Part shown: in pieces, positions 49,610 to 58,866 of the stretch
Numbering within the stretch: the first letter of the stretch is position 1
How the letters are laid out: every line of letters begins with the position of its first letter
NCBI GenBank assembly: GCA_039024315.1
Contig: JBCCQN010000001.1
Span: 134,784-198,783 of the forward strand
Length of the DNA: 64,000 nt
DNA from: JBCAWW01 sp039024315
GTDB taxonomy: Bacteria; Bacteroidota; Bacteroidia; J057
Direction of reading: 5' to 3'
The notes under the pieces: model-generated
Databases searched by the model: none
What the model was told of the DNA's origin: nothing
The model's input: the letters and a program-made list of their open reading frames with translations, nothing else
Position numbers and translations under genes: made by a program

Positions 49610-52600
49610 ATGAATTGTCTTCGCTTCATTCTTTCACTTTTTAGCTTGCTCTTTGACAAATTATCACGATTAGCGCGATTTGGAGATCGATCTTTAAAAA
49701 CAGAAAATTGGAGATTTTCGCTTAAGAAGGGTCGATTAAGTGTTATTCTATTTCCTTTCGGATTTAGGAGAAACTTAATGGGAGTAGGTATTGCTGCTAG
49801 TTTGTTACTTGCTTTTGCTCCTTTGTTTTTACCTCCTCCTTCAGGTTTAAGCCAAACCCCTGCAGTAGGGCCCTTTTTAAATAATCTTTTACCCAGTACC
49901 ACTCCTAGTTTGAGCACTGGTCCATTGAGTTTACAAGTAATAGACGCCTTTCCTACTTTATCCTTTGATCTTCCCCTTCATATGGCTCAAGAACCTACTA
50001 CTAATCGGATGTTGGTAGGTGAGTTTGCCGGCAGGATACAAGCTTTTGATCTCACTGCTGCTAATCCAAGCAAAAGTGTGTTTTTGGACTTGACAACATC
50101 GATTTGGCTCTCAGGTGAAAGTGGCTTGCTAAGTTTTGCATTCCATCCTGCTTATCCCGACTCCAATTATATTTATGTCTTTTATCAGTTTGATGGGGGC
50201 TATCCCAATTATTCTCGTGTTTCCCGCTTTACCATACCTACAATAGGGGGGCCTGCGGACCCAGCATCTGAATTAGTCCTTATTCAGCAAGCAGACGAAG
50301 ACGCCAATCACAATGGCGGAATGCTGCTGTTTGGGAATGACGGCTTTTTGTACATCGGGATGGGGGATGAAGGCGGACGCGATGATGAATACAATAATGC
50401 ACAAATTATCAATCAAAGATTATTCAGTGGTATCCTACGCATTGATGTAGATCAAAATGCAAATACGAGTCACCCAATTAGGAGACAACCCTTGCCCACT
50501 AGTCCCAATGATCAATCTTTTACTGCAAATTATATGATTCCCAATAGTAACCCATGGCAAGACGTCAATGGAGGGCTATTAGAAGAATTTTATGCAATCG
50601 GTCTTCGTAATCCCGCTCGCTTATCTCTTGACCATATTACTGGAGATATATTTATTGGTGAAGTAGGGCAGGAGGGAAGAGAGGAAATCAATATTCTTGC
50701 TGCAGGGGCAAATTATGAATGGCCTTTTAGGGAGGGAAGTCTTATTGGGCCTAAGTCCCCTCCTGCTGTTCACTATGGGACAGATACTGGCCCTGCCTTT
50801 GAGTACGCTCATAGTAATGGCTCAAATTGTGTGATTGGAGGGATTCGTTATAGGGGCAGTGCTTTACCCAATCTAGCCGGTCAGTACGTATTTGCTGATA
50901 ATGGTTCTAGTATTATATGGAGCGGGATACCAAGTGGTAATACCATTCCGGCTTCTCAATTAATGCAGACTAATGCTACGAGTAGTACGGGCTTAGTGGC
51001 TTTTGGCGAGGATTCAAATCATAATTTATACTTCATCAATATGGGGCCATTGAATATTGGTAAAATCTACACTTTTACCAATGTCTCAGGCCCTCCAGGC
51101 CCCCAGCCTCCTCCTTTGCTTTCTCAGCTGGGCATCTTTAGTAATCTTGCTAGTTTAGAGCCAGACAGTTTTACCATCCCTTATGACCAGAACGTACCAT
51201 TCTGGTCTGATGCTGCCCTCAAGTCTCGCTACATGATTATTCCTAATGATGGGAATCCAAATACGGCAGCGGAACAGATAGGATATTCTGCGCAAAATAA
51301 CTGGACTTTTCCTTTTGGGACGGTTTTCGTCAAACATTTTGAAATGCAAATTGACGATACCGATCCTTCCTTATTACGCAGACTAGAAACTCGCCTTATG
51401 GTTCACGGAACCGACGGGAATTATTATGGCTTAAGTTACCGATGGAATGATAGTCAAACGGATGCAGAACTATTGGAAGGAAATCGTGTAGACACATTGT
51501 CGATCAATACCCAAAATGGCCCCAGGGAAGTGTTATGGTACTATCCCAATCGAACTGAGTGTCTAAGCTGTCATAGACAAACTATCGGTAGTGTATTGGG
51601 GCTAAAAACGGCCCAGCTAAATGGCATTATTAGTTATCCATCAACAGGGATCACGGCAAATCAAATCAAAACCCTTGCCCACTTAGATTTTTTTGATCAG
51701 GCACCAGATACCGCCAATCTTGCTTCCTTAGCTGCATTTCCCAGTTTGCAGGACCCTACCGCTCCCCTTGAAGCGAAAGCGCTCGCTTATCTGGATGCAA
51801 ATTGTGCTTATTGCCACAATCCTAATTCAGGAGTGTTTGCCAACTTTGACGCCCGAAGCATCGCGAGCAACGATTTGACCAGTCTCATTTATGGGGGAGT
51901 CAATCAAACCCTCGGGTTAGCAGGCGCGAGGGCTATAGTGCCAGCAGATGTTGAGCATTCCGTGCTTTTTCAAAGAATGAGCAGCTTGCGCAATGGGATC
52001 GCAATGCCTCCTTTGAGCAAGAATGAAGTTGACTCTTCGGGGCTAGCATTGCTTAGGGATTGGATCAATTCTCTATCGCCTGCTTTTGATGCCACTCCCG
52101 CAACCCCTTCAATTGGCCAAACCATAAGTTTTCCTTCTCTGCCAAATGTCTTAACGACTCAGGCTTCTCTTAGCCTACAAGCTACCAGTTCTTCTGGTCT
52201 TCCTATATCTTATGTTTTGGAAGAAGGTCCCGCTATCCTTATGGGTAATACCCTCGCCTTTACTGGAGATTCAGGCTATGTTGTAATCCAAGCGACTCAA
52301 GATGGTAACGCTGCCTTTGATCCGGCTCCCTCAATCAGGCGGAAGTTTTTTGTGGCTCCTCCCGGGCATATCAACGGCACAGGACTCACGGGAGAATACT
52401 ATGATAATCTAAACCTGACTAATCTAGTCGGAACCCGCTTAGATTCGCAAGTCAACTTCTACTGGAATAGTTATGCCCCTTTAAGTGGAATGCAGTATGG
52501 TCATTATTCTGTACGTTGGAGGGGTCAAATCGAACCTCCATATAGTGGTTCTTACACCTTTAGTACCCTCAGCGATGACGGAATCCGTTTATGGGTAAAT

Positions 52601-53362
52601 GGACAATTATTGATAGACCAATGGCAAAATCAAGCCTTGGCGGAGTTTAGCAATACCATTGTACTTAACGCTCTACAGAAGGTAGATATACAAATTGAAT
52701 ATTTTGAATACAGGGCTTATTCAGAAGTCGAATTGCAATGGAGCCATGCTTTGATAGATAAAGAAATCATTCCAAAGGAGTTCTTATTTCCTTTTAGTGT
52801 TCCTTTTCCGATTGATCTATTGGCATTTGAGGCCTATTCTCAAGGAGATAGGGTGGTTCTTGAATGGATCACCAATCCAGATCGAATTGCCCAAAATTTT
52901 GTGGTTGAAAAAGCAGGTGAGGATTTATCCTTCACCGAAATCGATCGGGTATCTTATGAGGCCCAAATAAGCCGCTATCAGAGTCAAGATCTTCATCCTC
53001 GTTTGGGGAGGAATTATTACCGGATCAAACAAGTTGATGTTGACGGGGGCATTAGTTACTCGGATACAAGGGAGGTAATGATTACCCAACTTTTAAAGGA
53101 CTTGCAGGTCCAGCTTTACCCTAACCCAATTGTATATCAACGAGAGTTAAACTTGGATATCAGCACACAATCGGCTAGGCCGTTGATACTAGATTTTTAT
53201 CAATTAGATGGCAAACAAGTGCTGAGTATTCCGATCTATCAAGCTTCAGGTAAGCACCAACACAAGCTTGATTTAAGGGCCTTGGGACAAGGCATTTATG
53301 TGCTTCAGATCAGGGATCTAGAGTTGAGGCAAAAGATGATAAAACGGGTATTACTTTTATAG
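49610..53362 (+). CDS. Secreted PQQ-type sugar dehydrogenase/dihaem cytochrome c/PA14 protein with T9SS domain
   Basis: 1250 residues from the ATG at 49610; the frame is open to a TTG at 49571, and an ATG at 49778 is possible. The N-terminus is long and basic before the hydrophobic core (GVGIAASLLLAFAPLFL). Next is a glucose/sorbosone-dehydrogenase-type propeller (SGLLSFAFHPAYPDSNYIYV, NHNGGMLLFGNDGFLYIGMG, YAIGLRNPARLSLD, FIGEVGQEGREEINIL). Then a module with two haem sites (TECLSCHRQ and NCAYCHNP) resembling SO2930-type dihaem cytochromes, a PA14 domain (TGEYYDNLNLTNL, TFSTLSDDGIRLWVNGQ), and a type A T9SS sorting domain (VQLYPNPIVYQRELNLD). It suggests extracellular sugar oxidation with electron transfer through the attached haems. 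Electron acceptor unknown. Confidence 0.9.
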   Translation: MNCLRFILSLFSLLFDKLSRLARFGDRSLKTENWRFSLKKGRLSVILFPFGFRRNLMGVGIAASLLLAFAPLFLPPPSGLSQTPAVGPFLNNLLPSTTPSLSTGPLSLQVIDAFPTLSFDLPLHMAQEPTTNRMLVGEFAGRIQAFDLTAANPSKSVFLDLTTSIWLSGESGLLSFAFHPAYPDSNYIYVFYQFDGGYPNYSRVSRFTIPTIGGPADPASELVLIQQADEDANHNGGMLLFGNDGFLYIGMGDEGGRDDEYNNAQIINQRLFSGILRIDVDQNANTSHPIRRQPLPTSPNDQSFTANYMIPNSNPWQDVNGGLLEEFYAIGLRNPARLSLDHITGDIFIGEVGQEGREEINILAAGANYEWPFREGSLIGPKSPPAVHYGTDTGPAFEYAHSNGSNCVIGGIRYRGSALPNLAGQYVFADNGSSIIWSGIPSGNTIPASQLMQTNATSSTGLVAFGEDSNHNLYFINMGPLNIGKIYTFTNVSGPPGPQPPPLLSQLGIFSNLASLEPDSFTIPYDQNVPFWSDAALKSRYMIIPNDGNPNTAAEQIGYSAQNNWTFPFGTVFVKHFEMQIDDTDPSLLRRLETRLMVHGTDGNYYGLSYRWNDSQTDAELLEGNRVDTLSINTQNGPREVLWYYPNRTECLSCHRQTIGSVLGLKTAQLNGIISYPSTGITANQIKTLAHLDFFDQAPDTANLASLAAFPSLQDPTAPLEAKALAYLDANCAYCHNPNSGVFANFDARSIASNDLTSLIYGGVNQTLGLAGARAIVPADVEHSVLFQRMSSLRNGIAMPPLSKNEVDSSGLALLRDWINSLSPAFDATPATPSIGQTISFPSLPNVLTTQASLSLQATSSSGLPISYVLEEGPAILMGNTLAFTGDSGYVVIQATQDGNAAFDPAPSIRRKFFVAPPGHINGTGLTGEYYDNLNLTNLVGTRLDSQVNFYWNSYAPLSGMQYGHYSVRWRGQIEPPYSGSYTFSTLSDDGIRLWVNGQLLIDQWQNQALAEFSNTIVLNALQKVDIQIEYFEYRAYSEVELQWSHALIDKEIIPKEFLFPFSVPFPIDLLAFEAYSQGDRVVLEWITNPDRIAQNFVVEKAGEDLSFTEIDRVSYEAQISRYQSQDLHPRLGRNYYRIKQVDVDGGISYSDTREVMITQLLKDLQVQLYPNPIVYQRELNLDISTQSARPLILDFYQLDGKQVLSIPIYQASGKHQHKLDLRALGQGIYVLQIRDLELRQKMIKRVLLL

Positions 53363-53523
53363 TGAAGATACTAAGATGGGAAATGAGTTACCGAATAGGC
53401 CCCAGCTTTATTTTTTAGACAAACCTTCCGCTTAAAGGCAGCTAGCTGAAGCTGGATGATGTGTAAATGATTGGAAATCAATAATGTACCCTGAGCTTAG
53501 GTTTTGGGAAATCTAACCCTCTG

Positions 53524-53560
53524 GGATTATAGTCCATAGATTTTGGACTATAATCCATAA
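53524..53560. promoter_or_regulatory. Inverted repeat and 21-bp-spaced direct repeats before 53636
   Basis: GGATTATAGTCC (53524-53535) and GGACTATAATCC (53545-53556) are a perfect 12-bp inverted repeat with a 9-base spacer. Overlapping it, TAGTCCATAG (53530) and TAATCCATAA (53551) form direct repeats 21 bp apart. It ends 75 bases before the ATG. Confidence 0.7.
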
Positions 53561-53635
53561 GCATTATGTCTCGAAAGCTGAATTTTGAGCATCAATAAAC
53601 GCCTAGCTATAGTTCATCCTTAATTAATTCTAGCA

Positions 53636-55345
53636 ATGATATTTTTTTCTCGAAACGGATTCTTATATGGATGTTTTTTCTTGCTAATTCTATGTCCGAT
53701 CAGTCTTGCTGCCCAGACATTCTCTGCTACTGGCTACACCAAACTTTCAGATATTCCGGACCTAGACTGGGGAGGAACTGAGGTTACATTTGATAAACTG
53801 CCAGGAGCTAGTTTGATTATCGACGGAATGGGGCATGCTCTATGGCAAAATGATAGTATCCGAGTGAATTGGGGCTATCTAGAAACTTATGACCCTGATC
53901 GCTCTAATGGCGATGTATTGATCTCTTGGGAAACCATCGGAGATGAAGCGGAGAAAATCTACAATCGAGTTTGGGTAGAAGAAGAGCATGCAGCTCGGAT
54001 CAAGGTAATATTTATTGGGGGGCTCATTTATTTAGAAAACAATGATACCTACGGACGGAGAATTGCTCATTCTTCCTTTTGGAGTGGGAGTCCATGGGGA
54101 CCGCAATATTTAAGTGCACATCCTGATCCCGAGGCAACCGGCTGGGGCTATGGCGATTGGGCAGAAGAGGTTTATTACATCTATCCTGACGGTACGCATA
54201 CCCGCTATGCTAAGTGCTACAGTGCCTTCGCGCATGTAGCCAAAGCTTTTGATAGTAGCCGCCTCCCCGAAGAAGGAGACTATCAGTTTGAGTTTATGGA
54301 AGCGGCATTTCGAATACCAGAAGGCCTCCTACCCAATACCACCATCGATCCAGATTCTGCAGTTTTATTGGCTGATATGGGAGGCAATCACACTTACATT
54401 GCCTATGAGCCCGTGCATCCTGGACTGGTAGACGTTCTCAACGGTTTTAGCCCTTTGAGATATGGCAATATGTTGGCAGCTAATGTACTCAATACCCCTC
54501 ATAAACCCTTCGTCATTGGTTTGCCTGATAGCGCTGAAATGCGACCTTATGAATGCTTCTTACAAAATCAGAACTGTTCTACTTTTTATATGTGGGGAGC
54601 TCCTTGTACTTATGGTTGTGTATCCCCGCTCGGTCATCTGATCAATTGGAAGCAGTTTGAACAGCAACAAGCCAATCAGGCAAGCAATACACCTGGCTAT
54701 GTCACCAATGTGTTTCTACAAGGCTGGCTTGATGGGAGCACCACAGGAACGGAATTTTCTCAATTAGGAAAATCTTGGATCACGCCTGCGCCTATGCTGA
54801 TCAATAGTAATGGTTTTACGGGAGGAAATTATGAAATCAGGGAAAGAGCTTATCAGGTAGAGAAAATTACGGGTACCCAATTCAATTGTACCTTGTTGGG
54901 CTCTAACGCTAATCCGATCAGAAATCCTGCTATTGTAATTAAAAATTGGGGCACTTCCGGTGCCCAGATAACAGTAAATGGGCAAAGCCCACAAGATGCA
55001 AGAGTCGGCTATGAAGGAAATGATTTAGTAGTTTGGATAGAGCACTTGGGAGAAACGAATCTGCAAATCAATATAACTCCTACAAGCGTAGGATTGGCAG
55101 AGCCTGATTTGAGTGAGGGGCTGATCGAGATATATCCTATTCCAAGCGAAGATAAACTTTATTACAATCTGTCTCCTAGTGCCAGGATACACAGTCTATC
55201 CCTTTATGATCTCACCGGAAGACGGTTGATTGAGGATACTCAATTATCAGGTAAACTAGATATCTCTCATCTCCCCAGTGGTCGCTATCTACTCATGTTT
55301 GAAGGGAAAGATAGATCCATTAAGCGCCTGATAGAGAAAAAATGA
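53636..55345 (+). CDS. Secreted protein with T9SS domain, unknown family
   Basis: 569 residues. Signal peptide (YGCFFLLILCPISLAAQ), a beta-rich body with many aromatic residues (LDWGGTEVTFDKLPGASLII, SFWSGSPWGPQYLSAHPDPE, EEVYYIYPDGTHTRYAKCY), paired Cys residues (FLQNQNCSTFYMWGAPCTYG), and a T9SS sorting domain (IEIYPIPSEDKLYYNLSPSA ... LPSGRYLLMFEGKD). The last 130 residues align closely with the end of the next protein, and the block EEVYYIYPDGT matches YHTIYPDGN there. I do not recognise a catalytic family. A role in handling a carbohydrate is suggested by the LamG domain of its partner and the nearby sulfatase and dehydrogenase. The next gene starts 48 bases later. Confidence 0.83.
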   Translation: MIFFSRNGFLYGCFFLLILCPISLAAQTFSATGYTKLSDIPDLDWGGTEVTFDKLPGASLIIDGMGHALWQNDSIRVNWGYLETYDPDRSNGDVLISWETIGDEAEKIYNRVWVEEEHAARIKVIFIGGLIYLENNDTYGRRIAHSSFWSGSPWGPQYLSAHPDPEATGWGYGDWAEEVYYIYPDGTHTRYAKCYSAFAHVAKAFDSSRLPEEGDYQFEFMEAAFRIPEGLLPNTTIDPDSAVLLADMGGNHTYIAYEPVHPGLVDVLNGFSPLRYGNMLAANVLNTPHKPFVIGLPDSAEMRPYECFLQNQNCSTFYMWGAPCTYGCVSPLGHLINWKQFEQQQANQASNTPGYVTNVFLQGWLDGSTTGTEFSQLGKSWITPAPMLINSNGFTGGNYEIRERAYQVEKITGTQFNCTLLGSNANPIRNPAIVIKNWGTSGAQITVNGQSPQDARVGYEGNDLVVWIEHLGETNLQINITPTSVGLAEPDLSEGLIEIYPIPSEDKLYYNLSPSARIHSLSLYDLTGRRLIEDTQLSGKLDISHLPSGRYLLMFEGKDRSIKRLIEKK

Positions 55346-55393
55346 GCCTTAAGCTGCATCGTAATTCTTCCTTTTTTCTTTTTCCAATAAAGC

Positions 55394-58300
55394 ATGATGG
55401 CTCTACTCGATCGCTGTTTTGCATTCAAAAAGACTAATGAAATGAGTTGGTTTAAAATATTTGTCCTGCCTCTTCTGCTTCTGGCCTTTGGGGTACTGCC
55501 GCTACCTATGCAGCTTTTGGGGACAGTAGTATCGGTCAAAATTAATGATCCTTTTCCTATTACTGGTGAAAGGAAGCCTATAGCCTATGGAGATAGCTTT
55601 TTGATAGAGAGAGAAGCGTTCCACGAAGTGGTGGGCCTGAATACGCGAACACAAAACCAGCTCGCTTGCTTTATTGATGGGCCTCAAGCAGAGAAGAAGC
55701 CAATAAGGGGGAGGGCGAATATTGGCGTAACACAAATCCCTACTGATAACTACACCAGTACTCAATGGCGTAAAACTCGGAGCATGACTAGTGGAGATAC
55801 GCTAAAAGCCTATTATACCCGAACCAATTTTGATGAATACAGCTCCCAAATTTCTGGCGCATATGCTGATATAATTGTGCAAGTAGGGAGTGTGGGAGAA
55901 TTGGTGTTTTCGCGAGAATACAGTTTTCGTCCTATCTGGAATTATAGTAGTGGAAATGAGTTAGTGGAGCACCTTGCTAGTATCAGTGGGGATGGGCTTA
56001 TGGCGGGTAATTTCGATTTGCGTTCAAGATTTGCCTATGCAAGGATCATCAAAAATACGGCTACTGAAGTAGTAATCCATTGGCGTTACTTTCCAGATCT
56101 TAGCGATCTTGATCCTACATCGGTGGTCCATGAGTTGTATTATATCAAAGATGATGGGACCGTGCGGCGTGAATACAAAGCAGGTACCCAAACGATAGAA
56201 GAATGGCTGGACCCTAATAATCAAACTATCCAGATCTTTACTTTAGACGGTAGTGGTATTACCAATGTGCAGACTACTCATGGGACCTTTACCCCTCCTG
56301 CTGCCATTTCTGGTAATCCAGTACTATCTTCTCCCTACGGAGCGCCTATTGCCTATTGGACCTTTGATGAGGCCCAAGGCAATAGCGTGGCTCCTGTTGG
56401 TAGCCTCAATGGGCATAGTAGTCTTTGGAAAAAAGGTGTTTCAGGCACTGCATTGGGCTTTGATGGCTATTTTTCTGAAGTCAGAGTGCCGGAAAATCTT
56501 GCTCCAAGTCTCGGTGCTGCTTTCACCATTGATACTTGGGTGGTTATGGGAGCTTATCCTTTTACAGAAGTACCTATCGTACATCAATCAGAGGTATTTG
56601 GTCAGAATGGCTACTTTCTAGGTATCAATGAAGCAGGCCAAGCTTTTTTGACCGTAAATGGTGTTCAAGTAATCACTTCAGCCTCCCTGCCCCTCAACCA
56701 ATGGGTGCATCTAGTAGGTGCCTACGGCAATGGATCTATGGAAATCTATCTAGATGGGGCACTGCAGGCAACTGAAAATGCCTCAGGTATACCCACTCCG
56801 CTAAATGATCCTTTCTTAATAGGGATGAATAATGAAAGAAGTAGTCCCTCTGACCCGGTATTCGAGCCGCAGACTTATCCCTCTAGGCTAGGCTTTGAAG
56901 GTTTGATTGACGAAGTGCTGATATACAATAGTAAGTTGAGTCTTAGTGAAATTAACCAAAACTTCACTAGGCTTAGTGATCTCAGCATCAAAAATAATCC
57001 TGATATAGAGTCACGTGTTTTGCCAGGCCAGGCCGGAAACTCCCCAAGCTTTGGTGCCACCCATAGCCGTTTAGCTTACCACGATTTATGGGATAATATG
57101 TGGCGGGTTAGCGAATTTGAGGACGTTACCGTAAAGTTTGACGATCTGCCGACCTCTTATGTCTATTGGCGAGGTACTACCCATGGGGTCAATATGGTTA
57201 CTGAAAACAACTTATGGATGTCGGATCAAAGTGTAGAAATTTTTTGTGGGGACAATGGCTTTCCTCCCGCTCCCTCTGGAAATCCTAGTCTGTCTGAGCA
57301 TATGTCTGATAAAGAAGCCCGCTATTCTCACGTCAGAGTCATCGAAAATACGCCTGCTAGAGTTGTGATGCACTGGCGTTATGCGGTGGCAGATGTTTTT
57401 TATGATCAGTGTACGGACGCAAATTTTGTAGATGAATATCACACTATCTATCCTGATGGAAATTTGTTTAGAAATACAACTTTTTGGGCCAATGGGGAGG
57501 ATGTCGTGAGTTCTGATCTTCAGCCGCTTAGCTCCCCCGCTTTGTTGCCTGCAGATGTAGTAAACATGCAGGCGCTCTCTATTGCCAACCTTAACGGGAC
57601 TTCTGCTGATCTTGATTGGTCTGCTGGCATTCCCGTAGGCGAAGATGAGATCCTAATGGCTAATTTTAAATCCAACTGGAAAATCTATCAAGCCTATACC
57701 GAGGGCTTTTCCGCAGGCCCTTGGGGGGCAAATAATCAATCCGCTCAATCTAGTGCTCCCTTTGCGGGGCCATGGAACCACTGGCCGGTTAGTCGTATCA
57801 TTTCTGATGGTCGCCAGGCTTGGGACGGTGATGGCAGAGTCAATCATTTTGCCTTATCAACGGGTGGCGGTGGCTCAGTCATTATGTATGGTTTTTCCAA
57901 TCAAGGTAGTAATTCTTCCCAAGATCCTACCACTGTAATCCCTGTAGTAAAAGCTTGGCGGGACAGTCCTCCCATCAGTAATGTTAGTGGTGCCAGTAGT
58001 GAAGGCTATAATCTAGACCAGAGGGAGTATAATCTAACACGAACTGCAGCAACCATTTCCTTTACCCTTGCGGGCTCTGCCAGCACCCCTATCCTTAACC
58101 CTTGCTTTGTGATCAAAAACTGGAACGCAAATGCTGCTACTCCCTTATTGATAAATGGCGCTCCTGCGACAAATTATAGACAGGGTATCTTCGTAGATAC
58201 CGATGGTACGGAAACCTTGGTCCTATTTGTCGAAATACAGTCAAATGCGTCAACTACCTTTGAAATTCAAACTGATAGTGTGGTCTCCTCTATTAATGAT

Positions 58301-58540
58301 CCTATCGGAGAGAATCCCATCAGATTATATCCAGTGCCAACAGAGGGTGAGCTATTTTATGAAATCCCTCCTATAGCAGAATTTCATAGACTTTCTTTGT
58401 ATGACTTGAACGGACGACTACTCTTAATAGACGAAGAATTAACTGGAAGTTTGAGTATGGCAAATCTCCCCAATGGATCCTATTTGATCATTTTTGAAGG
58501 TAAGAAGGGGAGTAGCCATCATCTAGTTCAAAAACAATAA
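55394..58540 (+). CDS. Secreted LamG-containing protein with T9SS domain, partner of 53636
   Basis: 1048 residues; ATG at 55394, with a possible start at 55442 giving a tighter signal peptide (IFVLPLLLLAFGVLPLPMQL). Residues about 60-300 and 540-780 contain the same motif plan: (R/S)xARII(K/E)N(T)A(T/R)VV(I/M)HWRY, then a Tyr-rich segment with (K/P)DG(T/N). Between them, at about 315-530, is a LamG/concanavalin-type lectin domain (PIAYWTFDEAQGNSVAPVGS, FTIDTWVVMGAYP, NQWVHLVGAYGNGSMEIYLD, GLIDEVLIYNSKLS). The chain ends in a T9SS domain nearly the same as in the upstream protein. Repeat, lectin, repeat suggests polysaccharide binding or cleavage at the cell surface; the catalytic residues are not known to me. 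A mini-hairpin lies at 55616-55631. Confidence 0.85.
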   Translation: MMALLDRCFAFKKTNEMSWFKIFVLPLLLLAFGVLPLPMQLLGTVVSVKINDPFPITGERKPIAYGDSFLIEREAFHEVVGLNTRTQNQLACFIDGPQAEKKPIRGRANIGVTQIPTDNYTSTQWRKTRSMTSGDTLKAYYTRTNFDEYSSQISGAYADIIVQVGSVGELVFSREYSFRPIWNYSSGNELVEHLASISGDGLMAGNFDLRSRFAYARIIKNTATEVVIHWRYFPDLSDLDPTSVVHELYYIKDDGTVRREYKAGTQTIEEWLDPNNQTIQIFTLDGSGITNVQTTHGTFTPPAAISGNPVLSSPYGAPIAYWTFDEAQGNSVAPVGSLNGHSSLWKKGVSGTALGFDGYFSEVRVPENLAPSLGAAFTIDTWVVMGAYPFTEVPIVHQSEVFGQNGYFLGINEAGQAFLTVNGVQVITSASLPLNQWVHLVGAYGNGSMEIYLDGALQATENASGIPTPLNDPFLIGMNNERSSPSDPVFEPQTYPSRLGFEGLIDEVLIYNSKLSLSEINQNFTRLSDLSIKNNPDIESRVLPGQAGNSPSFGATHSRLAYHDLWDNMWRVSEFEDVTVKFDDLPTSYVYWRGTTHGVNMVTENNLWMSDQSVEIFCGDNGFPPAPSGNPSLSEHMSDKEARYSHVRVIENTPARVVMHWRYAVADVFYDQCTDANFVDEYHTIYPDGNLFRNTTFWANGEDVVSSDLQPLSSPALLPADVVNMQALSIANLNGTSADLDWSAGIPVGEDEILMANFKSNWKIYQAYTEGFSAGPWGANNQSAQSSAPFAGPWNHWPVSRIISDGRQAWDGDGRVNHFALSTGGGGSVIMYGFSNQGSNSSQDPTTVIPVVKAWRDSPPISNVSGASSEGYNLDQREYNLTRTAATISFTLAGSASTPILNPCFVIKNWNANAATPLLINGAPATNYRQGIFVDTDGTETLVLFVEIQSNASTTFEIQTDSVVSSINDPIGENPIRLYPVPTEGELFYEIPPIAEFHRLSLYDLNGRLLLIDEELTGSLSMANLPNGSYLIIFEGKKGSSHHLVQKQ
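55616..55631 (+). repeat. GAA-triloop mini-hairpin, stem CCAC/GTGG, inside a gene
   Basis: GCGTT, then CCAC-GAA-GTGG, encoding EAFHEVV near the N-terminus of the LamG protein. Confidence 0.8.
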
Positions 58541-58586
58541 AGTGTAGATAAGACTGTAGCCCTTACCCGCTTTTAAGAGGGGGATC

Positions 58587-58602
58587 TCGCCTCGCGAAAC
58601 GC
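58587..58602 (-). repeat. Mini-hairpin with GAG loop, stem TCGC/GCGA
   Basis: On the minus strand GCGTT, then TCGC-GAG-GCGA, intergenic, 47 bases after the LamG gene. Loop deviates from GNA. Confidence 0.55.
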
Positions 58603-58683
58603 TTTCTCCGATCCGTTCATATCTTGATAGTTTCGTTGTATTCGTTGAATAATAGGGTCTATCCCCTGCCTTTGGGTAGGGGA

Positions 58684-58744
58684 TTTTGGTTTTTACCGCT
58701 TCGTGGAACGTTACTATCGTTCCGCGAAGCGGTAAAAACCAAAA
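58684..58744. repeat. 27-bp inverted repeat made from two mini-hairpins head to head
   Basis: Arms at 58684-58710 and 58718-58744 differ at one position, with a 7-base centre (TTACTAT). Each arm holds one mini-hairpin: the right one is a perfect copy (CGTT CCGC-GAA-GCGG, 58718-58732); the left one has one stem mismatch. Outside the hairpins the arms read TTTTGGTTTTTAC and complement. It is the most symmetric form of this repeat in the window. It could also end transcription weakly. Confidence 0.85.
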
Positions 58745-58866
58745 AAGTCATGCATATTTTTGAGGAAAGGTAGGGTGAAGGTCTTATTTCCGATTGTTAA
58801 TTCTAGTGGGTAAAAAAGGCGCACTTTTCCTTAGTATATTAAAGAACAAACTTTATAAGTTACCTG

